Below are positions 22,168 through 33,700 of a stretch of DNA of 64,000 nt, in pieces (position 1 is the stretch's first letter; each line of letters starts with the position of its first letter). A program made the translations under genes and the position numbers. Source of the stretch: a virus; the IMG/VR virus record IMGVR_UViG_3300042448_002155, positions 1-64,000 of that record; one strand, given 5' to 3'. A model generated the notes under the pieces. The model searched no databases. It was given only the letters and a program-made list of their open reading frames with translations, and had not been told where the DNA came from.

Positions 22168-24771
22168 TTATCTGAACGTAGAATTTAACTTATCATAATA
22201 GGAATCATAATTTATTGTTTTCATCTTTAATACCAGACTGTCAATAGATATCGGATCTGTCGATTCAGGTATATTCTTTCTTAAAATTATTCTAAATCTT
22301 AAATCGTTAGGAACATACTGATAATCTACTTTAAATGGCGTATTTATATTTTTATTAAAAACGATTCCTTGACCGCTGTGAATAAATATAGTGTTATTAG
22401 TTTGAAAGAATTCATTTTTTTGAGAGCTAGAAGTATAGTTAGTTATGTTTAACGCGAAAGATCCATCTGACAATTGAACTCTTACCGGAGAATAGCCGGA
22501 AAAATTACCCGTAAAACTAGTACCGCTAGACTTACTGAAGAAGGCATTGACAGCCGCGCCCCTATTAATGTAGGGTGCATACGACAATCTAACATACGAA
22601 TTAGAGTCAGTTTGCTTGAATTGTTCCCCTGGCCCATTTACTGTTCCAAATGACTTAACAGATTCAAGGAATATGTTTTGTCTAATAAAATCAATTTCAT
22701 TGTGTAAAGCTAAAGAATAGTCCAAGGAATAGCTAGCTACATATGTATCTGCTGGATTGAAAGTTTGACTAGACAAAGTAATTGTTTTATTTGAGCTAGA
22801 ATAAGAATAGCTAATCGATCCTCGCGGCATAAGTGTTCCGTTTTTATATATATTAATAGAGTTAGCTATAGCACTAAAGCGAAGGGTTGCCTTTTTTGAA
22901 GTTGGATCAAAGAACAGCATTTCAGACTCTATAAACGAAGTACCATATGATGCTACTGGAGTCCAGTCAGATTCCCTATTGGGAATTGGCTTATTAGATA
23001 TTGAAAGTTCATAGGACGCTGGAGATCTAAGATCTAATTGAGAAGACATAACAGATAGGGAATTTGTTGCCTGATTTATTTTTGCTTTTACTGCCGTTAT
23101 TTGTCCGTCTACTGGGATTTTTTTACTAACAAAAACTGCTTTATTACTCTCCGCATTTAAAGTTTCAATTAACTCTATAGATTTTAAGGAAAAAGTATAT
23201 TCATAAGAGTTTTCAGATTCCATAACTTGTGAATTATTTACTGCATTTGTGTTGGGAAATGAAATTATTGGATTAAAAAATTGATTTTTATAATCAGACA
23301 TTTGATTCGAAGAACTGTATTGGCCGAATCCAGCTTGATTAAGACTGCTTACAGAACTGCTACTTATTCCTTTTTCCGTATACTGTGTATTGTTAAAAAT
23401 GTTTAATTTACCAGAAAAACTATCTAGCATAGTGTTCATAAGATTTATAAATACTGGAGTATTAGAAAAAATATTTCTGTCTTCCATCGCCAAGGAATTA
23501 AAATCTTTAATCTGATCATTTAAAGTAGAGATATAAGAATTAAACTCAGATGGAAATCTATATGTATAGTAATCATTATCTGAATATTTGTTTTTGGATA
23601 AGCCAGAAACTGTATTTTTTCTAGAAAAAAACCAATAAACTATATCTTGAAATTTGCTAAATCTTTTTGTTCTATCATTAATTATTTGCTTAACAAAAGA
23701 ATCTAAAACTTTTGAGTTTAGTTCTGAGACTAAAGGAGTTTTATTTGATCTTATGTAATTTGATTGATTAAATAAAAATATAATCTTTTTTACATTCTTT
23801 TTATCAAATCTTAATTCAAAGACTCCATTAATTAATGTTGGTCGATCTAACAAGGTAGTATAAACTTCTGCTGAATTTAAATTATTAGATTGTTCTGGAG
23901 AGTTATGGAATAACACCACCTGCAGCAATTGAAAGTTATTGGATTGATTTGGGTTAAATCTAATTGTATCAATATTTATATTTCTTTGCAGATCGACTTC
24001 CGCGGATGTAACCGCTCCCTTGATTAATGTGTAATCATATCGAATATATTTTAAAGATTCTCTAATTTGAGAATCTAATATAACTGGACTCTTGACTGTA
24101 ATGCTCCATGAATCTGAAAAGTTATCATTAAACAAATTAAAAAAATCATTATTAGTAGTTATATAATTATCATAATTAGTTTGAATATTTATATCTTTAA
24201 TATTTCTAATTATATTTTTGATATCTTGAGAGCTACCTATCTTAAATACACCTAAGGAACTGTCGATAAAAGCGTTGCCATTTTCAGCAAAGGCAACGTT
24301 GTCTCTATCCGGAATACCGAAAGTTACGTTGTCTGATCTGTAATCATTAATAAAGCTATCGAATTTTTCTATGTAGTTAGCATTGAAGAGGTCATCTTTA
24401 CCTGAGATGAATTCATAATTATCAATAAATAATTCTAATTTATCTAAATCAGTCTGAACTTTATCTATTTCAGAAGAAAAAATATCCACCATAGACGTCA
24501 ATACTAACCCATTTGCATTTGCTGCAGAGAATAATTGTTGCTCTCTTAAAAATAAATTTCTGAATGAATCAATTAATATTTCTTTTGAGATCAAAGAAAA
24601 TGCTGGAATGCGAGCAGCTGAGAAATTCCTGTCAATTACGTTGTTATTCATTTTATTTATTAACGTTGGCAAGTCTTCTTTAGAGACCTTCATGTTTCTA
24701 ATCAAAGAAGAAATACTAGCTCTAGTTGAGGAGGAGTATTGATTTATCGTTTCTGGTAAATAATTTAACAT
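22168..24771 (-). CDS. Tail/baseplate structural protein (paralogue family)
   Basis: 867 aa, with GGAG before the ATG. Residues 1-130 are helical (start MLNYLPETINQYSSSTRASISSLI). The rest is Asn/Ser-rich beta sequence. A segment NAFIDSSLGVFKIGSS near 166-181 matches the position and pattern of DAFVDTSIGNVTIPKISSG in the 714-aa protein. The last residues, PISIDSLVLKMKTINYD, match the closing strand seen in several neighbours. It is probably a baseplate or fibre component made in the same operon as the other members of the set. Confidence 0.65.
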   Translation of the reverse strand: MLNYLPETINQYSSSTRASISSLIRNMKVSKEDLPTLINKMNNNVIDRNFSAARIPAFSLISKEILIDSFRNLFLREQQLFSAANANGLVLTSMVDIFSSEIDKVQTDLDKLELFIDNYEFISGKDDLFNANYIEKFDSFINDYRSDNVTFGIPDRDNVAFAENGNAFIDSSLGVFKIGSSQDIKNIIRNIKDINIQTNYDNYITTNNDFFNLFNDNFSDSWSITVKSPVILDSQIRESLKYIRYDYTLIKGAVTSAEVDLQRNINIDTIRFNPNQSNNFQLLQVVLFHNSPEQSNNLNSAEVYTTLLDRPTLINGVFELRFDKKNVKKIIFLFNQSNYIRSNKTPLVSELNSKVLDSFVKQIINDRTKRFSKFQDIVYWFFSRKNTVSGLSKNKYSDNDYYTYRFPSEFNSYISTLNDQIKDFNSLAMEDRNIFSNTPVFINLMNTMLDSFSGKLNIFNNTQYTEKGISSSSVSSLNQAGFGQYSSSNQMSDYKNQFFNPIISFPNTNAVNNSQVMESENSYEYTFSLKSIELIETLNAESNKAVFVSKKIPVDGQITAVKAKINQATNSLSVMSSQLDLRSPASYELSISNKPIPNRESDWTPVASYGTSFIESEMLFFDPTSKKATLRFSAIANSINIYKNGTLMPRGSISYSYSSSNKTITLSSQTFNPADTYVASYSLDYSLALHNEIDFIRQNIFLESVKSFGTVNGPGEQFKQTDSNSYVRLSYAPYINRGAAVNAFFSKSSGTSFTGNFSGYSPVRVQLSDGSFALNITNYTSSSQKNEFFQTNNTIFIHSGQGIVFNKNINTPFKVDYQYVPNDLRFRIILRKNIPESTDPISIDSLVLKMKTINYDSYYDKLNSTFR

Positions 24772-24772
24772 T

Positions 24773-27547
24773 TTAACTCCAGTTATCTCCGCTCATGTTC
24801 TGAAGGTCAAAAACAACTCCAGCTGTAAGATTATTTTGAATTATACTATATATTTCTTTTTCATCAATAAAGTTATCTTTTACTTCTTCTGGCATTCTAA
24901 TTATAACATACCCACCTCTTGTATAGGCGTTTCCTTGGGCTGGATATGTGTCCCAGTAAGAAAGTATCTCATCAATATTCTCAATTGCTTCCGAATTCTG
25001 TACTGTCGATTTTACTCCTCCACCCCTCAATCTTAAGTCTGTCAATTTTGGCTTATCCCTGTTGGGATCATTAGTAACATACATAACTGCTATTACTAAA
25101 GCAAAGGGATCATAGTTAGTTGACAGCACATTAAAGATTGTTGAATCGTAAGTAAAGTTTACACTTTGATTATAATCATGATCTAGAACTTCTATATATT
25201 CGACTGGTTGCGAGGAGTCATCGCCATATCTTTTTTTGTATATATTTTTTGGAGTTAGATATATATAAAGTGGCTTATCAAATTTAATAGTGCCTGCATT
25301 TAGCAGCGGGTTTAATGGTACTGGATTTCCATCTACATGCCTTATTAGAAGATCTTTATTTTCAGTTGTGTAGGAGACTTTAATAAAAGAACTATTTGAA
25401 GGAACAACAGCCCGCTTAAAAGTGATAACTCCTGTTTGCGAATTAATATCTTTTATTAACCTATAGGGCACTTGTGTCCACTGGCTATCGTCTGTTTCTT
25501 TAGTGAATACTTTAACTTCACTTTTTATTATTCCAGCTATTGATGATGAATAATTAGTTGGATGATTCCAGTTTAGTATTGGAGTTCTTCTTACTCTTAT
25601 ATTTTTGCTATCTAATACTGTAGGATATTCATCTATGATGTCATAATGCCCATGGCCATATATTCTAGACCAAGAAACATCCTGCTGATCCAAAGTACTA
25701 TATTGAGCTAGCAGTCTTTGGTTCTTGTAGTCTTTCTTCCAGTCAAACCATTGATTTGCTGGGGAGATATATATTTCTTTTGAAAAAGTACCAGAAGTAA
25801 CTGGAAGCTCCCATGCATCAAACTTTGACAGGTTTGGACTTATTGGATTAACCTTAATGGCACTTGAGGATTTGTATCTAACTGAATATATTGGAACGAT
25901 ATACTTTAATGGAACCCTACTTGGTATAAAGGTATTGGAATTATTGATACCAAAAAATTCACCATCTCCCGGTCTGCCGTCTGCATCCAACGCACAAATT
26001 CCTATGAATATGTTCTCCACGTTTCTACTAAAAGAGCTTTCTGACCTTGAGTAAAAATCAACATAGTTTAAGTAATTACCTAAAAATTCTTTTTGCTCTA
26101 TGTCATAGAATCCGTATCTAATACCATCATCTGGGAATTCATTACTTATCGAGAAGGTTCCGTACTGAAGATCTCTTTCTTCTAATTCTATTCTATTCTG
26201 AGATGGAATATCATTAATTGCAGATCTTATTTGTCCAAGGGTAGGTATTCCAATTGGTCTACCTTCTTGATTGCAAAAGAGCAGTATTCCATCCCCATAA
26301 TTAATAGTATTTTTATCTTTAGACGATAGCACTATGCCAGAAACGGTTCTCATATAATTAACAGATAGGTCAATTGAGCTCGTGGTTACTATGGAATCCC
26401 CATAATAAGTAGCTGAAGTTTCAATAGTTAATACATTATTTGAATTGCTAATTGATACTGGAGTTTCACCAGTGACCAGTTGTCCACCCGAGGTAACATT
26501 GCTTAATGTTAAACCAGAAAGGACTATGGCACGGTTTGTGTCTCTATCAGAAAAAGTTTTAATTCTTACTTCATTGTTTTCATAGTCTACTGTATTCAAT
26601 GTCTTTGCATCGCTGGATGTAAAGGTAATAGATGTATTTACACCTTCTGTTTCGGAAGGATATTCTATTTTAGAAATATAATGAGAACCATTGCTTAACG
26701 AGGTTATGGACTTAATATTATCTAAATTATTTAAAGGAACCGTTATTGATCTACTGGGGGATACGTTTTGCACTTCTCCAGATATTGAAACGCTAACAGT
26801 AACTGGCATAGGGGAGTAATCAATCCTGCTTCGCGGGACCGTCAAAGGCCCAGGCTGAACTATTCCTTCTACATCTATTCTTGCAATAGAAAACCCTTCA
26901 GCTTCTCCAAAGCCAGATATCTTATTACCGATAAGGCTAATGCACATATACTTTGCGTCAGACGTGTTCCTGCCATTCATTGGAATTGTTACTTTCCCGG
27001 AAGCTGCAGATAGATCTAATAGTTCAGCCCCCCCAAATTTTAAAAGATCAGTCTGGTAAGTAGGCGACCAAAAAATGGAAGTTACTTTAAATTGTCTCCA
27101 TTTTGGATTTGAATCCGCTGTAATAATAATATTATTTATTTTTAATATATCATCTGGTATTTCAAAGAAAATATAATCTAATGCTATAGAGGGACCTACT
27201 GTCCCAGAGAAACTTATTTTTTTATAGCTTCTGTCAGAGTTAATAGATGAGGTAGTGCCCATATTTTCTACGGCAATAATATACTTTCTTATATCCTCTG
27301 AAGCAAAGTTCTTCCAGCCTTGAAATAATTCTGGAGTTGACAACTTCATGTTCAACCAGACTTTAGCTAAATACCATTTAGTTTCACTATCAACTTTCCC
27401 ATCGCGAAATATTTGATTATTTTTTATTTGGAAAGTTTTTACGGCTGAAGTAGTAGCTGGTCCATAAGCGCCATCTATAGCCTTGGCATAGGATCCACTA
27501 GCAGCTAATGTATATTGTATATATTTTACGTATTCATGTGATGACAT
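24773..27547 (-). CDS. Tail protein with N-terminal peptidoglycan-binding domain
   Basis: 924 aa. Residues about 5-63 form a PG_binding_1-type domain: EYVKYIQYTLAASGSYAKAIDG, then AYGPATTSAVKTFQ, then DGKVDSETKWYLA, with the family's D-G-x-x-G-x-x-T-x-x-A-V-x-x-F-Q core. The remainder is beta-rich structural sequence ending in a helical tail, DEKEIYSIIQNNLTAGVVFDL. No hydrolase motif is seen, so the protein most likely binds the cell wall at the tail tip. This suggests contact with peptidoglycan during adsorption or penetration. It follows the 1049-aa gene by 29 bases. Confidence 0.75.
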   Translation of the reverse strand: MSSHEYVKYIQYTLAASGSYAKAIDGAYGPATTSAVKTFQIKNNQIFRDGKVDSETKWYLAKVWLNMKLSTPELFQGWKNFASEDIRKYIIAVENMGTTSSINSDRSYKKISFSGTVGPSIALDYIFFEIPDDILKINNIIITADSNPKWRQFKVTSIFWSPTYQTDLLKFGGAELLDLSAASGKVTIPMNGRNTSDAKYMCISLIGNKISGFGEAEGFSIARIDVEGIVQPGPLTVPRSRIDYSPMPVTVSVSISGEVQNVSPSRSITVPLNNLDNIKSITSLSNGSHYISKIEYPSETEGVNTSITFTSSDAKTLNTVDYENNEVRIKTFSDRDTNRAIVLSGLTLSNVTSGGQLVTGETPVSISNSNNVLTIETSATYYGDSIVTTSSIDLSVNYMRTVSGIVLSSKDKNTINYGDGILLFCNQEGRPIGIPTLGQIRSAINDIPSQNRIELEERDLQYGTFSISNEFPDDGIRYGFYDIEQKEFLGNYLNYVDFYSRSESSFSRNVENIFIGICALDADGRPGDGEFFGINNSNTFIPSRVPLKYIVPIYSVRYKSSSAIKVNPISPNLSKFDAWELPVTSGTFSKEIYISPANQWFDWKKDYKNQRLLAQYSTLDQQDVSWSRIYGHGHYDIIDEYPTVLDSKNIRVRRTPILNWNHPTNYSSSIAGIIKSEVKVFTKETDDSQWTQVPYRLIKDINSQTGVITFKRAVVPSNSSFIKVSYTTENKDLLIRHVDGNPVPLNPLLNAGTIKFDKPLYIYLTPKNIYKKRYGDDSSQPVEYIEVLDHDYNQSVNFTYDSTIFNVLSTNYDPFALVIAVMYVTNDPNRDKPKLTDLRLRGGGVKSTVQNSEAIENIDEILSYWDTYPAQGNAYTRGGYVIIRMPEEVKDNFIDEKEIYSIIQNNLTAGVVFDLQNMSGDNWS

Positions 27548-27576
27548 ATTTCTTAGCTCTCATGTACTAGTGTTTT

Positions 27577-30500
27577 TTATGGATTGTAACTTATAAAGCT
27601 TGCTGGAAATGTACCCAAACCATGATTCCTGCTAAGGTGGTGCACTTGTGCTAGAGTTGTCTTCCCAATAAAATAAACCCTACCGAGACTTCCATTGAAG
27701 AATGATATGTCATACATGCCAAACTCCCCTTGATTATAATATCTAAATATTTTAAAGTCAGTAAAAGGTTGTATGCCGCTACTCGTTGGTATCGATCCAT
27801 GCTTATATCGCGTAAGCGTTATTGCAATAGGATTGGGAATATCTCTTAAGCTAATACTTGGTGCCACCGTTATAACATCTGGTCTATATGTGGTTGAATC
27901 GGTAATTGGAGCAACAGGTGGAACTGGAGTGGTATCGGGTGGAAGACTGGCAATATATGCAGCTATGGCTGCCCAGTCTATTGTCTCATCACCATCATCA
28001 TCACCAGGATCACTATTATCTACTGTCTGCTGCCATATCGCTGTAATTCCATGTATGTCTATATCTCCAGTATAGGGAAATACATTTGTACTCTCTGAAA
28101 CATTAGTACTGCGTCGCAAGCCAAGGTCGTCAATGGCAGATTGAGAATTTTCAACTCCTACAGTATCGTTTCTCTGTGCGGGGGTTACAGTTTCAAACCA
28201 CGTTACTAATTTTTTACTTTCACCATTTATAGTTAAGGTAGCCGTACCGGAAAGATTACAACTAAATCCATATGGCAAATCTATTCCTTCAAAAGAGATA
28301 TACTTTGAAGACAACTTAAATGGATACGAATTAAATCCTGAAGAAAATCCTATTAAAGAATTAAGATTTCTAGTAGAAGATGTTCCAGTAGGCCTCTCGA
28401 TGAGCAGATGGGGGCCAAGCCCACCTATCTTCTGTAATGAGGGAGAGTACTTTTTGGTATAAGCAAGCAGTGGAGAATTTCCTCCGTTAGATGTTATTAT
28501 CTTGTGCAGAGAATATGATGATGGTATATTTTCTGTTGAGTCTGGATTATCAACAACTTCAGCGTCTTTAAACTTAACATCAGGATTGGTGACTTCTATA
28601 TAAAAAGTGACATCAGCTATATCTATCTCAGATAAAAGATTACTCTGAATACTTACTAACTTTTCTGCCATTTGTGTCTTCAAATAGGAAAAAATGCTAG
28701 AAGTATTTGAAGATGTGTCTGTAGTTAGATTTCTAGCATAGACGCTTTCTGATGCCGACAGTGTAACAATTTCAAATAAAACTTTTTCAGAATCCTCTAA
28801 TGCTGGTGAATACATTACCCAAGATGAATCCCAGTCTGTAACAAAATTGATTAAAGATGAAGCTGTTGTTATTTGTCTGGACGATTGTGATTTGCAATAC
28901 ATCCCGTAAGAAATTGCATTATACAACAACTTAAGAGGTCCTTCTAATATCGCAGAGAAAATATTATTATCATTCTCAATATTCCCGAAATGAGATGAAC
29001 CACTATTATAATTTGTTACTCTTTCAGAGTATGCTGTGTCGTATATTGAATTACAGTATGCTAATAGGTTAAAGGTAGTAGCTATAATATTACCTTTAGA
29101 TAAATTATCTATACTACTAGAGGCGGGGATAATTGCCCCTATGGGATACTGTGCAGAAGTAGTAGCTCCGGCCTTAATAAAAGCGTTGTCGTTTGCTAAG
29201 GATGAAAAGTATTTATAAGTTTTTGGCTGACTAACGTTTCCATTCATTAATCTTGATCCAAATATTCCGTAATAGTCTTTTTCAAAAATATTATCCGAGA
29301 GAGACCATCCACCATTTTTATTAGAATCTATAAGATAGTTAGCGTCTATCATGTCAACAGTGTTCGCAGTCGCTCCATCAGACATTACTAACTGAGTTCC
29401 TGCATTTAACTTTGATGCGTCGGGGCATAGTGACAGATCTAATATTAATGTACCAAATTTATTAGCGGTAAAATAATTAATTTTAGCTGCCTGATCAGGA
29501 GTAATTGCTGCGTCAGGAGACCACAATAAAATGTCATATTGACCTATTTCAGATATCGAAATTGTGTCTATGTTTACTTTCCAGTAATTAGCTTGATTTT
29601 TGATTGTACCAGTTGTTGCTAAAGGATTTTCAAATCTTAAACGAGTAAGATTAAAGGGAGAATTTTGAAGTCTATATAGGGAGTACGCATTTATGTTTAC
29701 ACTATTTGAATCAGTATAGAGCACTGCCGCATTTACAGTTTTTAGAACTGTGTTTGAGTTTGCATCCAACTCAACACCATAATTAACCTGATCAAAATTA
29801 AGATTTCTTTTAATTCTTCCTATTAATCTCCAGTTAAAAACTTCATAAGTTCTATAATCTTTAATAGCTTTACTGGGAACTACTACCTGATAGCCGTTCT
29901 CAATGGGTTGATTAATCAAATTTATATTAGTATATTTTTGTTCTATCTTTTTTATAGAGAAATTTTTTGAGCCATAATAGTTTGGATCAATTACAAATGA
30001 CTCTTCTGGAAGTTCTTTAAAATACTTTACTGGATTTATTGTTTCTGCGTATCGAAATTGGAATCCGGATATATTGCCAGACTCATCTGCCTCAACCTTA
30101 TTATACATCAACTTTAAATTAACTGGCTCTTGTGAGTCCAAGAACACTAAAACCCTATAGGGAATTTCAGAAAGAGAAGTATTGGATTCTGTTCTAAATG
30201 GTTCTAATAAAATTTTATATCTTTTTTTATTTGTAATTGTATTGACGTAGTCTTTTCCAGACTCATCTAATACTTTTACTCCTAAATCAACGATTACATC
30301 ATCATTAATATAATCGTCTAGCGATGTTAGCGCGAATACTGCTGGTGCCACTATAAAATATCTACTGACATAAAAATAATGACTAAAAGAATCAGGGCTT
30401 ATGGCATCAAGATCTAAAATTTCCGAAACAGTTCGCCTGTCTATTAGTGAGTTACTTATGGTTATATCTTGAGTTGCTATTGAGGATGACCCATTAAGCC

Positions 30501-30726
30501 TTCTCAAGATACCTAGCTCATCTGCATACATGATTTCTGACGAAGATGTTTCTTTAATTTTATTTTCTACAATAGTGCTAGAAACGTCTATAGCAGATAC
30601 ATTTTTTCCTGGACTAATTGACTCTGAAGTAAACCATGAAACATTTACGGCATCGGCTGGAACTCTAGTTCCTATTTTTGTTGCTTTTTCCTTACCAGAT
30701 TCGGTTAAGTTGTTAAATATTTCCAT
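27577..30726 (-). CDS. Large tail/baseplate structural protein
   Basis: 1049 aa, starting with GAGGAAG before an ATG that overlaps the previous stop (TAATG). It is beta-rich with many Asn and Ser residues. A Pro-rich linker (SLPPDTTPVPPVAPITDS) near 950-970 precedes a compact C-terminal domain of about 80 residues ending GLGTFPASFISYNP. A segment of the middle (QYDILLWSPDAAITPDQAAKI...FGTLILDLS near 390-425) has an alternating strand/helix character. No enzymatic motif is recognised. It is probably a baseplate wedge or sheath-proximal fibre protein. Confidence 0.6.
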   Translation of the reverse strand: MEIFNNLTESGKEKATKIGTRVPADAVNVSWFTSESISPGKNVSAIDVSSTIVENKIKETSSSEIMYADELGILRRLNGSSSIATQDITISNSLIDRRTVSEILDLDAISPDSFSHYFYVSRYFIVAPAVFALTSLDDYINDDVIVDLGVKVLDESGKDYVNTITNKKRYKILLEPFRTESNTSLSEIPYRVLVFLDSQEPVNLKLMYNKVEADESGNISGFQFRYAETINPVKYFKELPEESFVIDPNYYGSKNFSIKKIEQKYTNINLINQPIENGYQVVVPSKAIKDYRTYEVFNWRLIGRIKRNLNFDQVNYGVELDANSNTVLKTVNAAVLYTDSNSVNINAYSLYRLQNSPFNLTRLRFENPLATTGTIKNQANYWKVNIDTISISEIGQYDILLWSPDAAITPDQAAKINYFTANKFGTLILDLSLCPDASKLNAGTQLVMSDGATANTVDMIDANYLIDSNKNGGWSLSDNIFEKDYYGIFGSRLMNGNVSQPKTYKYFSSLANDNAFIKAGATTSAQYPIGAIIPASSSIDNLSKGNIIATTFNLLAYCNSIYDTAYSERVTNYNSGSSHFGNIENDNNIFSAILEGPLKLLYNAISYGMYCKSQSSRQITTASSLINFVTDWDSSWVMYSPALEDSEKVLFEIVTLSASESVYARNLTTDTSSNTSSIFSYLKTQMAEKLVSIQSNLLSEIDIADVTFYIEVTNPDVKFKDAEVVDNPDSTENIPSSYSLHKIITSNGGNSPLLAYTKKYSPSLQKIGGLGPHLLIERPTGTSSTRNLNSLIGFSSGFNSYPFKLSSKYISFEGIDLPYGFSCNLSGTATLTINGESKKLVTWFETVTPAQRNDTVGVENSQSAIDDLGLRRSTNVSESTNVFPYTGDIDIHGITAIWQQTVDNSDPGDDDGDETIDWAAIAAYIASLPPDTTPVPPVAPITDSTTYRPDVITVAPSISLRDIPNPIAITLTRYKHGSIPTSSGIQPFTDFKIFRYYNQGEFGMYDISFFNGSLGRVYFIGKTTLAQVHHLSRNHGLGTFPASFISYNP

Positions 30727-33700
30727 TATTCTTCCTCGTGATCCGGATGCAGTAGGGAGTAATCAGATATATAGTACGGAGTGGATCCCATCAAACCCAT
30801 TTGATATTGATCGTATCTGTTTAGTGGAACCCATTTTGGAGGTGACCAATTTGGTGTCGAGTTATATGAGTATATAATTTCTGCATCAGCGTGACTATAG
30901 GCAAACTGGGGGGTTGCCAGTATTTGCGAGCCCTCTTGCCTATTAATCGTATATATGTTCGGTAGCGGAATATCATTCTCATAGCTATACTGGATGGAAT
31001 CATATGATTCATGCCAATAGATAACGTCTCCAGATATAGTAACGTCATTAGAGGAAAGAACCTCTCCACTGGAAGTTAAAATAGATGTAACAGCCTCTGG
31101 ATTAGAAACATTAACACGAGCAAACCAGTAACCTGGCGTACTTGAATCATTGGCTGTAATCGCATTTGATATAGTAAATTCTCCATTAGAATCAGTATTC
31201 ACTACGTAATCAGGCGTAGCAGCAAAGAGATTCTTTAATGTTCTTCCAGTGTTCCATGAAAGTTGGATCTGATTATTGAATGGCTTATTCTTCCAATATA
31301 CTTTTCCGGATATTGATAACTTGCTGATTCCATCGGCATTTACGCTGAGGTCAGATGCTGCTGCCTTAACTGATAGATTAAATGGATCGTTTCTATTTAC
31401 ATTAAACGGGACGCTAAGGGCATAACCCTCTGAGGAGCTGTTGGGTCCACCATTTGGCGTGCTCAATCCTACTCCAACGATATTGATAATACTTTCGCTA
31501 TATATTGCTGGTATGTCACCGTTGTATCTAATTACAGATGTAGCCAAACCATTATCGCTAGTCGTGACATATGAAGGAGTGGCCGAAATTACATCTCCCG
31601 ATATAGCAAATGTCTGGCCTGGCTTTAGGTTCTTTTCATTATCGTAAGACACCAAAGATAGGTACATTAGATCTGAAGTAGAATCAGAAATATATGCTGG
31701 CGATAAATAAGCTTCCACATGAGAGAATGGATAATCCTGATCACTCACATATATGTAGCCTTCATCTATTGGATTTGCTGATGAACTTAAAGATAGATCT
31801 ATAGGATATGTATTGTCATTTATCGAATTTTCATAAGTAATATGATATACAGAATCAACATTTGGCGTTGCGCTAAAATATATGATTGAATTATATTCAT
31901 CATTAGCGAGGCTATAAACATCGCTATCAAGATACCATGCGTTATTAGCCTTATATGATACTAGGTATTCCCTATCGTACACTAACGGTGTGGCACCTGT
32001 GTCCATTTTGACCCGATTAGATTCTACAACAATCGGCTCTACCATTTGTTTGCCGGTATAATTATCAATGATTGATACATTTAAAATATCTTCATACGCT
32101 AGATAAATTATTTGATCAGCACTGGCGTTCACTATTTCACTATTCTGAAAAGTTAACTTTCCAGGAGTAGCGGCGTCTTCGAAAACAATATTTCTATAGC
32201 TCTGACCATTAACATCTACAAGTACGGGTGCGCCATTCCTAGGTGTATTCGAAAGATTAATATTAAAAAATCTTCCAGTAGAAGATTCTGTTACTGGATT
32301 TGCATATATGTAATAATCATTTTCATCTAGGTACATCCAGCCTGTATGAAGTGCTGATCGCTGCTCTTCAATTAAGAATCTATCTTTTTTAGCATGTATG
32401 TCTACTGACATTTCAATTTCTTGGCTAAAAGAAGAATTCAGATCGCTTAGGAGTCTGTTTCGAGATTCTGCATAAGCTTCTATTTCATCTTGTCCAGTAT
32501 CAAATGTTGCATCTTTTATTATATAGACATCATTTTCGATAAGACCAAAAGAACTTTTGTCCAAATATATCTTACTTAAAAAAGAATCAGTATTGAAGTA
32601 AGAGTTAGATTCATTTTCGCTTGATTCATAAACATTATCTAATGAATCTATGTATCCACTAAAAAGATTAGGAGTTGTTTGAGCCGTAAATGATTCATAG
32701 GTATCAAAATATATTGGATAATAATTTGATGTAGCTGACTCGATTAGTAGATAGTGCGGTGTTGCTGCATAATTAATTGTAGCAGAATCAAAATAATCAG
32801 CTGCCCCCAATGACACATCTAAAGAATCAAAAGGTTGCCATAATATATTTGGAGAAGATGAAACTAAATATTGCGAGTTGTCATCTGGATTTATAGTTCT
32901 TCCGCCAATAATTCCTGATTCTATATCTTCTGCTCCAAAATATCCTAGGCCATTTGGGGCTTCAACGTTTACATAAAGGTACTGAGGAGTAGCACTCGGG
33001 GGCAAAATGACTCTATCTAGCAAATCATTTACATAAATAGACTTTGTTGAGGTACCTAAGATGGAAGGATCATTTTGCGGATTCAGACTAAAGGTATTTT
33101 TTAATATATTGGTATTTAAAGATACTACTTTTGTTGCGTAGTTTGTAGATCCAATTTTTATGTTTGCATCTTGTGGGCGCCTATTTGGAGTGGCCATTGA
33201 TGTGTAGGAATTGGCAGCTGGGTTAGTATAGTAATTTGGAGTACTCGTAGTAAAGGAGGCCCAATAGCTTGCAGTCGCAAGGGAAGTATCATATGCTTGA
33301 GAGACATAATTCCATCCGCCATTTGAGAAGACTATCTTTACTGAAGAAGCGTCATTAAAGGTAATGTTATTAGTTATGGGAGATGCATGGGTGTTTAGGT
33401 AGATCTGATTATATATTTTATCTTTGAATACCACATCAGGAACTGTGTTACCTTCCTGATCAAATATTCTAATATAGTTAAATTCAGGACTAGCAGAACT
33501 TGTAGCTGGAAATCTATTTCCAACATAAAAATCATCTCTATTGCTATAGTTTAAATTTGAATAGAATGTAGAAGGAGTAGCATAGTTGTCATGTGGCGGC
33601 ATTATTATTTCATATGTTAATCCAACTCCAACATCCTGAACTACTCCAGATTTTCTTCTGCCGGCTTCGTAATCCTGAACAGTTCTTAAGTAGTTAACAT

